DNA from: Clostridiaceae bacterium
GTDB taxonomy: Bacteria; Bacillota; Clostridia; Peptostreptococcales; Natronincolaceae
Direction: 5' to 3'
DNA: 64,000 nt
Assembly: GCA_018432235.1 (NCBI GenBank)
Contig: JAHDLO010000005.1
Coordinates: 1 to 64,000 of the forward strand
Shown here: positions 9,950 to 19,582 of the stretch, in pieces
Position numbering within the stretch: position 1 is the stretch's first letter
How the letters are laid out: each line of letters opens with the position of its first letter
Notes under the pieces: model-generated
Seen by the model: the letters and a program-made list of their open reading frames with translations, nothing else
Databases searched by the model: none
Told to the model about the DNA's origin: nothing
Position numbers and translations under genes: made by a program

Positions 9950-11230
9950 TTGATATCAACCTTAAGAAATGCTTGGAAGATACCAGAGTTAAGAAGCAAA
10001 ATACTTTACACCTTCGTAATGCTGGTTATTTTTAGATTAGGTTCTGTTATTCCGGTGCCGGGTATCAATATTGAATATGTAAAAAATATCGTATCTGAGG
10101 CCGGATTGCTATCCTTCTTCGACTTGTTCTCCGGAGGAGCCTTCGGAAACATGACGATTTTTGCATTAAGCATAACACCTTATATAACCTCATCAATTAT
10201 TATGCAGCTTCTTACTATAGCTATTCCTAGCTTAGAGGAAATGGCTAAAGAGGGTGAAGAGGGCAGAAAGAAAATTGCTCAATACACAAGATATGCCACT
10301 GTAATCCTTGCTATTATTCAAGCTGTAGCCATCAGCATCGGATTATTCAGAGGTGCTCTTATTCAGACAGATGTCTTCAGTGTTATCACTGTTGTATTGA
10401 CTTTAACTGCTGGAACAGCCTTCCTTATGTGGTTAGGTGAGCAAATTACAGAAAAGGGAATTGGTAACGGCATTTCTTTAATCATCTTTGCCGGTATAGT
10501 TTCTAGAGTACCTGACAGTATTTATAGAACCTTCCTACTGACAAGACAAGGCGAAATATCAATTGTATCCATCATTGTTTTCCTAATATTAGCTGTAGCG
10601 ATTATTGCTGGTGTTGTTGCAATTCAAGAAGGAACTCGTAAGATTCCTGTACAATATGCAAAAAGAGTAGTTGGGCGTAAGATGTATGGTGGCCAAAGCT
10701 CCCATATTCCTTTAAAGGTAAATCAATCCGGAGTAATTCCAGTAATATTTGCAATGTCTTTGTTGGCATTCCCACAAACTATTGCTTATTTCTTTGGACA
10801 AGACAGCGGTTTCTATATGTTTATAACCAACTGGCTTTCTCCAAACAGCCCTAAGATAGCGGGCGTAATATTATATACAGTATTATATGCTGTATTGATC
10901 ATATTCTTCACGTACTTCTACACAGCTATCACCTTCAATCCAATTGAAGTTGCTTCAAATATGAAAAAGTACGGTGGATTTATACCTGGCATTAGACCTG
11001 GTAAGCCTACCTCAGATTATTTAAGCAAGGTGCTGAACAGAATTACTTTAGCAGGTGCTGTATTCTTAGCTGGAATAGCTTTAGTGCCAAACCTTATTAT
11101 GCAGGTTACCGGGATGAATATTAACTTTGGTGGAACTGCATTACTGATTGTAGTAGGGGTGGCCCTGGAGACCATGAAGCAGGTTGAAGCACAGATGTTA
11201 ATGAGACATTATCAAGGCTTCTTGAAGTAA
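9950..11230 (+). CDS. secY: Preprotein translocase subunit SecY
   Basis: The 426-residue membrane protein has about ten transmembrane segments and the SecY signatures GSVIPVPGIN and the cytoplasmic loop EGTRKIPVQYAKRV. SecY forms the protein-conducting channel with SecE and SecG. The start is TTG at 9950, with GTAGAGGTGAT upstream inside rplO, which suggests tight coupling. Downstream lies a structured 80-base spacer before adk. Confidence 0.98.
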   Translation: MISTLRNAWKIPELRSKILYTFVMLVIFRLGSVIPVPGINIEYVKNIVSEAGLLSFFDLFSGGAFGNMTIFALSITPYITSSIIMQLLTIAIPSLEEMAKEGEEGRKKIAQYTRYATVILAIIQAVAISIGLFRGALIQTDVFSVITVVLTLTAGTAFLMWLGEQITEKGIGNGISLIIFAGIVSRVPDSIYRTFLLTRQGEISIVSIIVFLILAVAIIAGVVAIQEGTRKIPVQYAKRVVGRKMYGGQSSHIPLKVNQSGVIPVIFAMSLLAFPQTIAYFFGQDSGFYMFITNWLSPNSPKIAGVILYTVLYAVLIIFFTYFYTAITFNPIEVASNMKKYGGFIPGIRPGKPTSDYLSKVLNRITLAGAVFLAGIALVPNLIMQVTGMNINFGGTALLIVVGVALETMKQVEAQMLMRHYQGFLK

Positions 11231-11233
11231 AAT

Positions 11234-11291
11234 AGATTAGTCTTTTAGCTTTATAAAGACTCATGGGGGAAGCCCCCCATGAATCTAATCT
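11234..11291 (+). other. Structured RNA element between secY and adk
   Basis: AGATTAG (11234-11240) pairs with CTAATCT (11285-11291). Inside are two hairpins: TCTTT/AAAGA (11241-11245 with 11255-11259) and a strong 9-bp TCATGGGGG/CCCCCATGA stem (11261-11269 with 11274-11282). Together they could form a three-way junction. No T tract follows, so a processing or translation-control role is more likely than termination. Confidence 0.5.
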
Positions 11292-11312
11292 TTCTTACCG
11301 GGAGATGGTAAA

Positions 11313-11960
11313 ATGCGTTTGATTTTACTTGGCCCGCCGGGTGCTGGTAAAGGCACTCAGGCAGTAGCCATTGCAGAGGAATTTAACATTCCCCATATTT
11401 CTACGGGGGATATATTCCGATATAATATTAAAGAAGGCACTGAACTGGGCAAAAAGGCAAAATCATTTATGGATCAAGGCTTACTTGTTCCCGATGAGAT
11501 TGTTGTTGCCATAGTAGAAGACCGTCTTAAGCAAGAGGATTGTAAAGGTGGCTTCCTATTAGATGGCTTTCCAAGAACCGTTGCTCAGGCAGAAGCATTA
11601 GATAATGCTATTGCAGTCATGGGCACTAGCCTGGATAAGGTGATCAACATCCAAGTTGATAAGGAAGTGCTAATAGAGAGAGCCGTTGGTAGAAGAATTT
11701 GTAAAGCTTGTGGTGCAACCTATCACATTAAGTTTAATCCTTCAAAGGGTGAAAGCTGTGATAAGTGCGGTGGCGAGCTATATCAAAGAGATGACGATAA
11801 TCAGGAAACGGTAACCAGACGTATTGAGGTTTATCTTAAGGAAACCCTGCCATTAATCGCATACTACCAAGAAAAAAACAAACTAGCTGTCATCGATGGC
11901 CAACAGCATATTGACAAGGTGTTTACTGAAATTGTTGAAGTGCTGAGGGGAGACTTGTAA
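11313..11960 (+). CDS. adk: Adenylate kinase (zinc-lid type)
   Basis: The 215-residue enzyme converts ATP and AMP to two ADP. The P-loop GPPGAGKGT is at residues 7-15 and DGFPRT at 84-89. The long lid carries four cysteines near residues 130, 133, 149 and 152, which define the structural-zinc form common in Gram-positive bacteria. The stop overlaps the map ATG by one base. Location between secY and map is classic for Firmicutes. Confidence 0.98.
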   Translation: MRLILLGPPGAGKGTQAVAIAEEFNIPHISTGDIFRYNIKEGTELGKKAKSFMDQGLLVPDEIVVAIVEDRLKQEDCKGGFLLDGFPRTVAQAEALDNAIAVMGTSLDKVINIQVDKEVLIERAVGRRICKACGATYHIKFNPSKGESCDKCGGELYQRDDDNQETVTRRIEVYLKETLPLIAYYQEKNKLAVIDGQQHIDKVFTEIVEVLRGDL

Positions 11961-12706
11961 TGATTTACTTGAAATCAAAGCAAGAGATACAGATAATGAA
12001 GGAAGCTGGAAGAATAGTTGCTGAGGTCCATGAATTGTTGAGAGAGGCAATTAAACCGGGTATAACAACAAAGGAACTGGATGAGATGGCAGAAGCCTAT
12101 ATCATTAAGCACGGAGCTATTCCCGCCTTTAAGGGGTACGGGGGGTTCCCTGCCAGTATATGCACCTCAATTAATCACGAAGTTGTTCATGGTATCCCTG
12201 GATTAAAAACTCTGGAAAATGGAGATATTATAAGCATAGATATAGGTGCTCTATATAAAGGATACTATGGAGATTCAGCAAAAACACATCCGGTAGGCAG
12301 CATCAATCAAAGAGCACAGCAACTGATTGATGTTACAAGACAAAGCTTCTATGAGGGTATTAAGTTTGCAAAGGAAGGATACCGCTTATCTGACATATCC
12401 CATGCAATACAAACACATGTAGAGGCTTACGGCTTTTCTGTAGTTAGAAATTATGTCGGTCATGGCATTGGCACCAAGATGCATGAGGAGCCACAGATAC
12501 CAAACTACGGACCACCTGGAAAAGGGGTTCGATTGAAGGCAGGCATGGTCTTAGCTATAGAGCCTATGATAAACATCGGAACCTATGAGGTAGAGGTGTT
12601 AAAGGACGAATGGACGGTTGTGACACTGGATGGAGAGTATTCTGCCCACTATGAGCATACTGTAGCAATTACTGAGGGTGAGCCGGAGATACTGACAGTA
12701 TTATAA
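11960..12706 (+). CDS. map: Methionine aminopeptidase, type I
   Basis: The 248-residue protein removes the initiator methionine from nascent proteins. The metal-ligand regions are visible: [16 protein letters not shown] with two aspartates, [12 protein letters not shown] with histidine, and IEPMI with glutamate. The final glutamate lies in the region of YEHTVAIT. It starts at the TAATG overlap with adk. It has normal MetAP-1a length with no extra zinc finger. Confidence 0.97.
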   Translation: MIYLKSKQEIQIMKEAGRIVAEVHELLREAIKPGITTKELDEMAEAYIIKHGAIPAFKGYGGFPASICTSINHEVVHGIPGLKTLENGDIISIDIGALYKGYYGDSAKTHPVGSINQRAQQLIDVTRQSFYEGIKFAKEGYRLSDISHAIQTHVEAYGFSVVRNYVGHGIGTKMHEEPQIPNYGPPGKGVRLKAGMVLAIEPMINIGTYEVEVLKDEWTVVTLDGEYSAHYEHTVAITEGEPEILTVL

Positions 12707-12727
12707 TCCGGCAAATGAGGTGATATT

Positions 12728-13012
12728 GTGGAATATGATGATATCAAAATAGGCCAGGTGGTAAGATCCGTTAAAGGCAGAGACAAGGATAGGGTATTTA
12801 TTGTTGTAGGCATCGTCGATGATCAGCATGTACTGATTTCTGATGGGGAGCTGAGAAGAATAGATAAGCCTAAGAAGAAAAAGCTGAAGCATCTAGCAAT
12901 CTTTAACGCGGCTTCAGATGAAATTAAAGAACGAATTATTAATCAGAAGAAGATCAATAATGCCTTTATCAGAAGAGAACTGGAACGATTGGGAGTAAGA
13001 TCTCGTGATTAA
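12728..13012 (+). CDS. KOW-domain RNA-binding protein of the spc operon
   Basis: The 94-residue basic protein starts at GTG. Its N-terminal half, with GQVVRSVKGRDKDRVFIVVG, resembles the KOW fold of L14e/L6e/L27e-type proteins. The second half is a charged helix. In Clostridia a protein of this kind commonly sits between map and infA, but its exact role in the ribosome is unsettled. AATGAGGTG precedes the start. Confidence 0.8.
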   Translation: MEYDDIKIGQVVRSVKGRDKDRVFIVVGIVDDQHVLISDGELRRIDKPKKKKLKHLAIFNAASDEIKERIINQKKINNAFIRRELERLGVRSRD

Positions 13013-13033
13013 GATGGGAGGTTTGGTTGCCAA

Positions 13034-13252
13034 ATGTCAAAACAGGATGTGATTGAAGTAGAGGGTACAATAAAGGAAGCACTACCAAATGCGATGTTTA
13101 TTGTACAGCTCGAAAATGGGCATGAAATCTTGGCACACATATCAGGCAAGCTTAGAATGAATTTTATTCGTATATTACCGGGAGATACCGTAACTGTGGA
13201 GTTATCTCCATATGATTTAACTCGTGGTAGAATTACGTGGAGAAAGAAGTAG
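13034..13252 (+). CDS. infA: Translation initiation factor IF-1
   Basis: The 72-residue S1/OB-fold protein [20 protein letters not shown] contains the family block [20 protein letters not shown]-1 occupies the 30S A site during initiation. Length and neighbours (map, rpmJ) are standard. GGGAGG lies some 10 bases upstream. Confidence 0.98.
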   Translation: MSKQDVIEVEGTIKEALPNAMFIVQLENGHEILAHISGKLRMNFIRILPGDTVTVELSPYDLTRGRITWRKK

Positions 13253-13268
13253 TCAAGGAGGGATTGCA

Positions 13269-13382
13269 GTGAAAATTAGACCATCTGTAAAGCAAATATG
13301 TGAGAAATGCAAGATAATTAAGCGTAAGGGTAGAGTAATGATTATTTGCGAAAATCCTAAGCATAAGCAAAAGCAAGGCTAG
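13269..13382 (+). CDS. rpmJ: 50S ribosomal protein L36
   Basis: This 37-residue gene starts at GTG (13269) after AAGGAGGG and reads [14 protein letters not shown], ending HKQKQG. It is the zinc-ribbon form of L36, with cysteines at residues 11, 14 and 27 and a histidine at 32. L36 is a small zinc-binding large-subunit protein. Its place between infA and rpsM is universal in Firmicutes. Confidence 0.95.
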   Translation: MKIRPSVKQICEKCKIIKRKGRVMIICENPKHKQKQG

Positions 13383-13410
13383 ACTAGTAATTTCCTACTA
13401 GTATTTTGTC
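13383..13410 (+). terminator. Hairpin after rpmJ
   Basis: ACTAGTA (13383-13389) pairs with TACTAGT (13396-13402) and is followed by ATTTTGTCTTGTTT. It begins directly at the rpmJ stop. The stem is short, so it may attenuate rather than end transcription before the alpha genes. Confidence 0.5.
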
Positions 13411-13418
13411 TTGTTTAA

Positions 13419-13427
13419 TGATATAAT
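13419..13427 (+). promoter_or_regulatory. Extended -10 promoter before rpsM
   Basis: TGATATAAT (13419-13427) is a perfect extended -10 element. No good -35 lies 17 bases upstream. It would start transcripts near 13434, about 140 bases before rpsM, so the alpha genes may have their own promoter and leader. Confidence 0.55.
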
Positions 13428-13440
13428 TTAAAATTGTGGT

Positions 13441-13489
13441 AATTAGTTTACACGCGGCTGGTCAGTGTATCTGACAGTGTAGACTAATT
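13441..13489 (+). ncRNA. Hairpin leader of the alpha (rpsM) operon
   Basis: AATTAGTTTACAC (13441-13453) pairs with GTGTAGACTAATT (13477-13489) over 13 positions with one G-U pair. An inner GTCAG/CTGAC stem closes a 5-base loop. The 5' side carries a 7-base bulge, GCGGCTG. The position just after a promoter and before r-protein genes suggests a ribosomal-protein autoregulatory leader, for example for S4. I cannot match it to a named family. Confidence 0.5.
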
Positions 13490-13572
13490 CATATATATCA
13501 CATTTCCTCAGACTTAAATTCTGTTGTATGATTGAAGGATGTATGTATTAGAATTAGGAGGTGTAATCATTT

Positions 13573-13944
13573 ATGGCCAGAATAGCTGGTGTTGACTTAC
13601 CAAGAGACAAAAGAGTAGAAATAGGTTTAACTTATATATTCGGTATCGGTAGAAAAACTTCAAATAATATATTAGCTGCTGCAGGCATTAACCCAGACAC
13701 AAGAATAAAGGACCTAACAGAAGAAGAAGTTAATGCATTAAGAAAAACTATTGATGCTGGGTATGCAGTTGAAGGTGACTTAAGAAGAGAAATCGCTTTA
13801 AATATTAAGCGTCTTAAAGAAATCAGATGCTACAGAGGTATCAGACATATCAAGGGCTTACCTGTAAGAGGTCAAAAGACTAAGACAAATGCCCGTACAA
13901 GAAAAGGACCTAAGAAAACTGTAGGTCGTAAGAAGAAAAAATAA
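13573..13944 (+). CDS. rpsM: 30S ribosomal protein S13
   Basis: The 123-residue protein has the S13 helix-two-turn-helix N-terminus ([21 protein letters not shown]) and the signature [22 protein letters not shown]13 contacts the P-site tRNA and the large subunit. TTAGGAGGTG precedes the ATG. It is the first gene of the alpha group. Confidence 0.98.
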   Translation: MARIAGVDLPRDKRVEIGLTYIFGIGRKTSNNILAAAGINPDTRIKDLTEEEVNALRKTIDAGYAVEGDLRREIALNIKRLKEIRCYRGIRHIKGLPVRGQKTKTNARTRKGPKKTVGRKKKK

Positions 13945-13965
13945 TAGATAAGGAGGGATTCTAGC

Positions 13966-14367
13966 ATGGCGGCAAAAGTAGCTAAAAAGAAGACCGTTCG
14001 TAGAAGAAAAGAACGTAAAAATATAGAACGTGGGCAAGCACATATCCAGTCAACCTTCAATAATTCAATTGTTACATTGACTGATTTAAAGGGCAATACG
14101 CTTTCCTGGGCTAGTGCAGGTCAGTTAGGTTTTAAAGGTTCAAGAAAATCCACTCCTTTCGCTGCACAAATGGCGGCAGAAACTGCTGCTAAGACTGCAA
14201 TGGAGCATGGATTAAAGACAGTAGAAGTATTTGTAAAGGGACCTGGAGCCGGAAGAGAAGCTGCGATCAGATCATTACAAGCAGCAGGTTTAGAAGTTAA
14301 CTCAATTAAGGATGTTACTCCAATACCTCATAACGGTTGTAGACCACCAAAACGCAGAAGAGTTTAA
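13966..14367 (+). CDS. rpsK: 30S ribosomal protein S11
   Basis: The 133-residue protein contains [18 protein letters not shown] and the C-terminal signature [18 protein letters not shown]11 lies in the platform near the E site. The N-terminal tail is very lysine-rich. AAGGAGGG precedes the ATG. Confidence 0.98.
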   Translation: MAAKVAKKKTVRRRKERKNIERGQAHIQSTFNNSIVTLTDLKGNTLSWASAGQLGFKGSRKSTPFAAQMAAETAAKTAMEHGLKTVEVFVKGPGAGREAAIRSLQAAGLEVNSIKDVTPIPHNGCRPPKRRRV

Positions 14368-14388
14368 TTAAGTGGGAGGTGTAAAATA

Positions 14389-15012
14389 ATGGCAAGATAT
14401 AGAGACGCAGTATGTAGATTGTGCCGAAGAGAAGGTATGAAATTATATCTTAAGGGCGATCGCTGCTATACAGATAAATGTGCAATAACAAAGAGAAATG
14501 TGCCACCTGGACAACATGGTGCAAGCCGTAAGAAGCTTTCAAACTACGGTATTCAGTTAAGAGAAAAGCAAAAGGCAAAGAGATTCTACGGAGTTCTTGA
14601 GACTCAGTTTAGAAACTACTTTGAATTAGCTGATAAGCAAGCCGGCAGAACAGGGGATAATCTACTAAGAATCCTGGAAACTCGTTTAGATAATGTTATC
14701 TATCGTTTAGGTTTCGCGGCTTCTAGACCAGAAGCTCGTCAGTTGGTAGTTCATGGACACTTCACAATTAACGGAAAGAAAGTAGATGTTCCTTCCTTCT
14801 TAGTTAAGGTAGGCGACGATATTGCTGTTAAAGAAAAATCTGCTAAGTCAGATAAATTTAAGGCATTGGCTGAAAACTTCAATGGCACTGTACCAAACTG
14901 GTTATCAGTAAACGTTGAAAAGCTTGAGGCTAAGGTAGTTGCATTACCAGCTAGAGAGGATATTGATTTACCGATTGCAGAGAACCTAATAGTAGAGCTA
15001 TATTCTAGATAA
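14389..15012 (+). CDS. rpsD: 30S ribosomal protein S4, zinc-binding type
   Basis: The 207-residue protein has an N-terminal zinc knuckle with cysteines at 9, 12, 26 and 31, followed by the S4 RNA-binding domain ([21 protein letters not shown]). S4 nucleates 30S assembly. In several bacteria it autoregulates its own operon. Here rpsD sits inside the alpha operon between rpsK and rpoA, which is the clostridial arrangement rather than the separate locus of Bacillus. Confidence 0.97.
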   Translation: MARYRDAVCRLCRREGMKLYLKGDRCYTDKCAITKRNVPPGQHGASRKKLSNYGIQLREKQKAKRFYGVLETQFRNYFELADKQAGRTGDNLLRILETRLDNVIYRLGFAASRPEARQLVVHGHFTINGKKVDVPSFLVKVGDDIAVKEKSAKSDKFKALAENFNGTVPNWLSVNVEKLEAKVVALPAREDIDLPIAENLIVELYSR

Positions 15013-15074
15013 TAATATATTAGAATCAGTTGCCCTCGATATTATATTGAATAGATTTAGGGGAGGGTTTAAAA

Positions 15075-16022
15075 ATGATAGAGATGGAAAAGCCTAAAGT
15101 GGAAATTGTTGAATTTAGTGATGATAACACCTATGGAAAGTTTGTAGTAGAGCCTCTAGAAAGAGGCTATGGTACGACATTAGGTAATTCACTGAGAAGA
15201 ATTATGCTATCTTCTTTACCAGGAACCGCAGTTACTTCTATTAAAATTGATGGAGTTTTGCATGAGTTCTCAACTGTTCCTGGTGTAAAGGAGGACGTAA
15301 CGGAAATAGTGTTAAACCTGAAGGACTTATCAATTAAGCTTCATGGCAATGAACCTAAAACCGTTCGTATTGAAGCAGAAGGTGAAGGCGTTATTACTGC
15401 CGGCGACATAATTGCTGATGCTGATGTTGAGATACTTAATCCGGATATGCATATAGCAACATTAGATGCTGATGCAAAATTCCATATGGAGATAAATCTC
15501 GCCAATGGAAGAGGCTACGTCACCGCTGAAAACAATAAAACGCCTGGCATGCCTATAGGTGTAATTCCAGTGGATTCCATATTCACACCTGTTAAGAAAG
15601 TTAGCTACTCTGTCGAAAATACTAGAGTTGGCCAGGTAACTGATTATGATAGGCTAGTAGTTGACATCTTTACTGATGGTAGTATTAAACCAGATGAAGC
15701 AATATCACTGGCAGCCAAAATAATGAATGAGCATTTAAACCTGTTCATCACATTAACTGAACATGTCAACGACGTTGAAATCATGGTTCAAAAGGAAGAG
15801 GATAAGAAGGAAAAGGTTCTTGAGATGACTATCGAAGAGCTTGACCTGTCCGTAAGATCTTACAATTGTTTAAAGCGTGCCGGTATCAACACAGTAGAAG
15901 AGCTGACATTAAAATCAGAAGAAGATATGATGAAGGTAAGAAACTTAGGGAAAAAATCTCTTGAAGAAGTTCAGAAAAAATTAGCAGAGCTGGGTTTAGG
16001 TTTAAGACCAAGTGATGATTAA
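15075..16022 (+). CDS. rpoA: RNA polymerase alpha subunit
   Basis: The 315-residue protein has the N-terminal dimerisation domain with [20 protein letters not shown] and a C-terminal domain with two helix-hairpin-helix motifs. These include [14 protein letters not shown] and [13 protein letters not shown]. The linker is acidic and lysine-rich around residues 240-250. It assembles core polymerase and contacts UP elements and activators. GGGGAGGG precedes the ATG. Confidence 0.99.
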   Translation: MIEMEKPKVEIVEFSDDNTYGKFVVEPLERGYGTTLGNSLRRIMLSSLPGTAVTSIKIDGVLHEFSTVPGVKEDVTEIVLNLKDLSIKLHGNEPKTVRIEAEGEGVITAGDIIADADVEILNPDMHIATLDADAKFHMEINLANGRGYVTAENNKTPGMPIGVIPVDSIFTPVKKVSYSVENTRVGQVTDYDRLVVDIFTDGSIKPDEAISLAAKIMNEHLNLFITLTEHVNDVEIMVQKEEDKKEKVLEMTIEELDLSVRSYNCLKRAGINTVEELTLKSEEDMMKVRNLGKKSLEEVQKKLAELGLGLRPSDD

Positions 16023-16048
16023 AAAGTAAGCGGTGAGGAGGGATTAGC

Positions 16049-16390
16049 ATGGCTGAGTATAGAAAGTTAGGTCGTGAGTCTGCTCATAGAACTTTGATGC
16101 TTAGGAATCTGGTAACTAGCCTGATTAAAAGTGGTAGAATAGAGACAACTGAAGCGAGAGCTAAAGAAACCAGAAGGCTAGCAGAAAAAATGATTACCCT
16201 TGGAAAAAGAGGGGACCTACATGCAAGAAGACAAGCATTAGCGTTTATGACAGATGAGACAGTGGTTAAAAATTTGTTTGATGAAATCGCACCGAAGTAC
16301 CAAGAAAAGAATGGTGGTTACACAAGAATCATGAAGCTTGGTCCAAGAAAAGGCGATGCAGCAGAAATGGTAATACTTGAATTAGTTTAA
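16049..16390 (+). CDS. rplQ: 50S ribosomal protein L17
   Basis: The 113-residue protein has the L17 start [19 protein letters not shown] and ends with [17 protein letters not shown]17 lies at the rim of the exit tunnel. GTGAGGAGGG precedes the ATG. A clear terminator follows, so this closes the alpha transcript. Confidence 0.98.
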   Translation: MAEYRKLGRESAHRTLMLRNLVTSLIKSGRIETTEARAKETRRLAEKMITLGKRGDLHARRQALAFMTDETVVKNLFDEIAPKYQEKNGGYTRIMKLGPRKGDAAEMVILELV

Positions 16391-16427
16391 TTATAAGTGA
16401 TAAATTAAATAATTCTTAAAAGATGGG

Positions 16428-16462
16428 AGGGATTAAGTATTGAGCTTAGTCCCTGTTTTTTT
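16428..16462 (+). terminator. Terminator after rplQ
   Basis: AGGGATTAAG (16428-16437) pairs with CTTAGTCCCT (16445-16454), ten positions with one G-U, over a 7-base loop. Seven T residues follow one base later. This is a strong intrinsic terminator for the ribosomal super-operon. Confidence 0.85.
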
Positions 16463-16504
16463 CATTTGAGGAAAATTACATAAGAAAGATGCAAGATATG
16501 TTTT

Positions 16505-16546
16505 TACAAAGTCAAAAGTCTCCTGCTTTGTGCCCAACGGGCTAAT
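16505..16546 (+). repeat. 42-base direct repeat, copy 1
   Basis: It matches 16944-16985 at 39 of 42 positions and contains a GCCC-AAC-GGGC mini-hairpin. Its left end (TACAAAGTCAAAAG) has an inverted counterpart at about 16754-16772, so copy 1 looks like a fold-back element split by an insertion. Confidence 0.75.
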
Positions 16547-16578
16547 TTATGTTATTTTTAAATGATATTAGCTTGAGC

Positions 16579-16734
16579 ACCTTGCGTCACTTAAACATTT
16601 GGATAACTTCCGGTATAATTTTCCTGTAGCTTCGTTGTCGTCAGTCGCAATACTACTCGATATTGCTTCTTCCTCCGCCTTGCTACAGAAAAATTCTCCT
16701 CGGGATTTATCTCAGCCTTTAAATGACGCAAGGT
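16579..16734 (+). mobile_element. 156-base fold-back (MITE-like) element
   Basis: Termini ACCTTGCGTCA (16579-16589) and TGACGCAAGGT (16724-16734) are perfect inverted repeats, extending with one mismatch to TTAAA/TTTAA. Subterminal TTTTCCTGTAGC and GCTACAGAAAAA and a central GCAATA...TATTGC dyad make nearly the whole element palindromic. No transposase is present. A 67-codon open frame on the minus strand covers it, but it is probably a by-product of the repeat. No clear target-site duplication is visible. Confidence 0.65.
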
Positions 16735-16943
16735 ACTAGGCAATGCGCAATAAGCTTTTAACTTTGTATAAACTGAAATATATATGTTTCCCATGTGTAA
16801 TATGCAATTTCCCCATCTATTTTTTATGGTCTTTTATTTTGAAATAAGTTATAATTATTAATGTGAATTCGGTTAAAAACGACAAAAAAAAGCAATATAT
16901 AAATATATAGAGGAAATTGATACTAAAGACTAGTAGCAGGTTA

Positions 16944-16985
16944 TACAAAGTCAAAAGTTTCCTGCTTAGTGCCCCACGGGCTAAT
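16944..16985 (+). repeat. 42-base direct repeat, copy 2
   Basis: This copy differs from 16505-16546 at three positions. TTATACAAAGTCAAAA here has an inverted partner at 17007-17024 (TTTTGACTTTGAATAA), so copy 2 is an uninterrupted fold-back unit of about 90 bases. Confidence 0.75.
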
Positions 16986-17008
16986 CCATTAAATTTATAG
17001 ATGTTATT

Positions 17009-17037
17009 TTGACTTTGAATAAACTAGACTATATGCT
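17009..17037 (+). promoter_or_regulatory. Candidate promoter for ecfA1-ecfA2-ecfT
   Basis: TTGACT (17009-17014) and TATGCT (17032-17037) are 17 bases apart, about 75 bases before ecfA1. The -35 hexamer is inside the right arm of repeat copy 2, so the repeat may have supplied part of this promoter. Confidence 0.45.
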
Positions 17038-17113
17038 CTTTTATGGTATTATGCAATTTCATCATAGTATATATTATGCTTTATTTTAAAATAGAAGGGG
17101 ATAAAGAAAGCTA

Positions 17114-17941
17114 ATGATTGAGATAGAAAAGGTGGTATATGAGTATAAAAGCAATGATAAGCAGGTAACCGCCCTTGATGAAGTATCTCTTCAGATTAAT
17201 GAAGGTGAGTTTGTGGTGGTTATAGGCCATAATGGCTCCGGAAAATCTACTCTTGCAAAGCATATGAACGCTCTATTGATACCGACCAGCGGAGATGTCA
17301 AGGTAAAGGGCCTGAATACAAGGGAAGAGGCTCTAGTATGGGATATTAGACAAATAGCCGGCATGGTTTTTCAAAATCCTGACAATCAAATTGTAGCAAC
17401 GATTGTCGAGGAGGACGTTGCCTTCGGTCCGGAAAACATGGGTGTTCCGTCAGAGGAAATTTTAAAGAGAGTAAACGAGTCTCTCAAGATTGTGGACATG
17501 GAGGAGTATAGAAACAAAGGACCACATCTATTGTCGGGGGGGCAAAAGCAAAGAATTGCAATTGCAGGTGTTATTGCAATGCGGCCAACATGCATTATTT
17601 TTGATGAGCCAACTGCAATGCTGGACCCTTCAGGTCGCAGAGAGGTTATAAATACGATCAAAAAGCTAAACAAGGAAGAAGGAATAACCATTATCCATAT
17701 CACGCATTTTATGGAGGAGGCAGTTGATGCCGATAGAGTTATTGTTATGGAGGATGGTAAAATCGTTTCTCAGGGTACCCCTAGAGAGGTCTTCTCCAGA
17801 GTGGATGAGCTAAAGACTTTGGGACTGGATGTGCCACAGGTAACGGAATTAGCCCATCAGCTAATAAAGGAAGGCATAGAGATGCCCAAGGATATACTAA
17901 CTGTAGATGAGATGGTGATGAAGCTATGCCAATTAAAATAG
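17114..17941 (+). CDS. ecfA1: ECF transporter ATPase EcfA1
   Basis: The 275-residue ABC ATPase has Walker [10 protein letters not shown] (about residues 38-46), Q-loop region [11 protein letters not shown], signature LSGGQKQR, and Walker [13 protein letters not shown]. It powers vitamin or metal uptake in energy-coupling factor transporters, paired with EcfA2 and EcfT and with separate S subunits. No S subunit is here, which fits a shared group II module. It overlaps ecfA2 by 16 bases. Confidence 0.96.
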   Translation: MIEIEKVVYEYKSNDKQVTALDEVSLQINEGEFVVVIGHNGSGKSTLAKHMNALLIPTSGDVKVKGLNTREEALVWDIRQIAGMVFQNPDNQIVATIVEEDVAFGPENMGVPSEEILKRVNESLKIVDMEEYRNKGPHLLSGGQKQRIAIAGVIAMRPTCIIFDEPTAMLDPSGRREVINTIKKLNKEEGITIIHITHFMEEAVDADRVIVMEDGKIVSQGTPREVFSRVDELKTLGLDVPQVTELAHQLIKEGIEMPKDILTVDEMVMKLCQLK

Positions 17942-18789
17942 AGAATCTAACATATATATATAATCCAAGAAGTCCCTTTGAGTCAAGGGCCCTGGATGAT
18001 GTCAGCCTTGAAATCAACGATGGAGAATTCATAGGTTTAATAGGACATACCGGTTCAGGAAAGTCCACATTGACTCAGCAGCTTAATGGTTTGCTAAAGC
18101 CTACTTCAGGAAGAATAATTATAAACGGTGCAGATATAACGGATAAATCTGTGAAGCTGGCTGAGGTGAGAAAAAAGGTGGGATTGGTGTTCCAATATCC
18201 AGAGCATCAGCTTTTTGAGGAGACCATATATAAGGATATTGCCTTTGGACCAATAAATCAAGGCCTTTCAGAGGCTGAGGTGGAGGAGCGGGTCAGAGAG
18301 GCTATGGCGCTGGTTATGCTTCCCTTTGATGAGCTAAAGGATCGCTCACCCTTCGAGCTAAGTGGTGGTCAAAGAAGAAGGGTTGCCATTGCAGGCGTTC
18401 TGGCTATGCGACCCGAGATATTAATTTTGGACGAACCGACAGCAGGACTAGACCCTAAGGGTAGAGATGAAATACTGGAGCAAATTAAGACACTTCATCA
18501 GCAAGCTAAAAACACAGTCATATTGGTTTCCCACAGCATGGAGGACATAGCTCGTCTGGTAGATCGAATTATTGTTATGCATAGAGGCAAGGTGGCTTTG
18601 ACCGGTACAGCCCGAGAGGTATTTAAAGAGGTGGAGAAGCTGGAGTCCATCGGACTGGGTATTCCTCAGATTACCTATTTGATGAAAAAGCTAAAGGAAT
18701 ATGATATCCATTTACGTGAGGATATACTAACCATAGAAGAGGCAAGGGATGAAATAATGAAATGGATAAGGAGTAAGAAAAATGCTTAA
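17926..18789 (+). CDS. ecfA2: ECF transporter ATPase EcfA2
   Basis: The 287-residue ABC ATPase has Walker [11 protein letters not shown]-loop [12 protein letters not shown], signature [10 protein letters not shown] and Walker [14 protein letters not shown]. It forms a heterodimer with EcfA1. The longer C-terminus ([17 protein letters not shown]) is typical of EcfA2. It overlaps both ecfA1 and ecfT, indicating one translationally coupled operon. Confidence 0.96.
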   Translation: MPIKIENLTYIYNPRSPFESRALDDVSLEINDGEFIGLIGHTGSGKSTLTQQLNGLLKPTSGRIIINGADITDKSVKLAEVRKKVGLVFQYPEHQLFEETIYKDIAFGPINQGLSEAEVEERVREAMALVMLPFDELKDRSPFELSGGQRRRVAIAGVLAMRPEILILDEPTAGLDPKGRDEILEQIKTLHQQAKNTVILVSHSMEDIARLVDRIIVMHRGKVALTGTAREVFKEVEKLESIGLGIPQITYLMKKLKEYDIHLREDILTIEEARDEIMKWIRSKKNA

Positions 18790-19582
18790 AGATATCACAA
18801 TAGGCCAATATTATCCAACAGGTTCACCAATTCATAAGCTAGATCCCAGAACTAAGCTTTTAATTACAATGGCATACATCGTAGGCCTTTTCATCATAAA
18901 TCAATTTGCAGCCTATGGCTTAATTGTTTTGTTTGTGGCAGCTGCCATACAAATTTCAAAGATTCCCTTTAAATATATGATCAAGGGTTTGAAGCCATTA
19001 AGAGTAATTATACTATTAACTTTTTTTATAAATCTGCTGATGACACCCGGCGAGTCCCTATATACGCTGGGACCTTTAAACATGACCAGAGAAGGTCTTA
19101 ATCAAGGTATCTTTATGGCTGTGAGGCTAGTGCTTTTAGTGGTGGGAACATCCTTACTCACCCTTACAACCTCTCCTATAGCCCTGACAGATGGTATAGA
19201 AAATCTATTAAAGCCCTTTTCAAAAATTGGCGTACCTGCCCACGAGCTGGCGATGATGATGACAATAGCCTTGAGATTTATTCCAACGCTACTGGAGGAG
19301 ACAGATAAAATAATGAAGGCTCAAATGGCAAGAGGAGCAGATTTTGAAAGCGGGAATATCATTAATAGGGCCAAAAGTCTGGTGCCACTGCTGGTGCCGC
19401 TGTTTATCAGTGCCTTTAGAAGAGCCGATGATCTGGCAATGGCAATGGAGGCCAGATGCTACCGTGGTGGCGACAATCGGACACGAATGAAGCAGCTGAA
19501 GATGGCGACAGCAGATTTTATCAGCATGACGGCGACCGGCCTGGTGCTTGCGGTACTGGTGTATATCAGGATAAGCTTTTAA
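18782..19582 (+). CDS. ecfT: ECF transporter transmembrane subunit EcfT
   Basis: The 266-residue integral membrane protein has about five to six hydrophobic segments. It carries the two coupling-helix signatures, visible as AQMARGADF and EARCYRGG. These bind the two ATPases. Order ecfA1-ecfA2-ecfT-truA after rplQ is the usual Firmicute arrangement. Confidence 0.95.
   Translation: MLKDITIGQYYPTGSPIHKLDPRTKLLITMAYIVGLFIINQFAAYGLIVLFVAAAIQISKIPFKYMIKGLKPLRVIILLTFFINLLMTPGESLYTLGPLNMTREGLNQGIFMAVRLVLLVVGTSLLTLTTSPIALTDGIENLLKPFSKIGVPAHELAMMMTIALRFIPTLLEETDKIMKAQMARGADFESGNIINRAKSLVPLLVPLFISAFRRADDLAMAMEARCYRGGDNRTRMKQLKMATADFISMTATGLVLAVLVYIRISF

Larger units (their letters stand above)
16391..17113 (+). 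other. Repeat-rich gap between rplQ and ecfA1
   Basis: This 723-base stretch has no convincing gene. Besides the rplQ terminator it holds two diverged copies of a region of about 180 bases (roughly 16468-16850 and 16911-17090). They share blocks near GAGGAAA, the 42-base repeats, TTTGTATAAAC-like inverted arms and TATGCAATTT. The first copy is interrupted by an unrelated 156-base fold-back element. A promoter for ecfA1 lies near its end. Confidence 0.65.

Noticed and set aside
13858..14096. Two open frames antisense to rpsM and rpsK
   Set aside because: They are shadows of lysine-rich ribosomal genes with no start signals of their own.
16591..16794. 67-codon open frame on the minus strand
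   Set aside because: It lies almost wholly within the 156-base fold-back element, so it is better explained as a by-product of the repeat.
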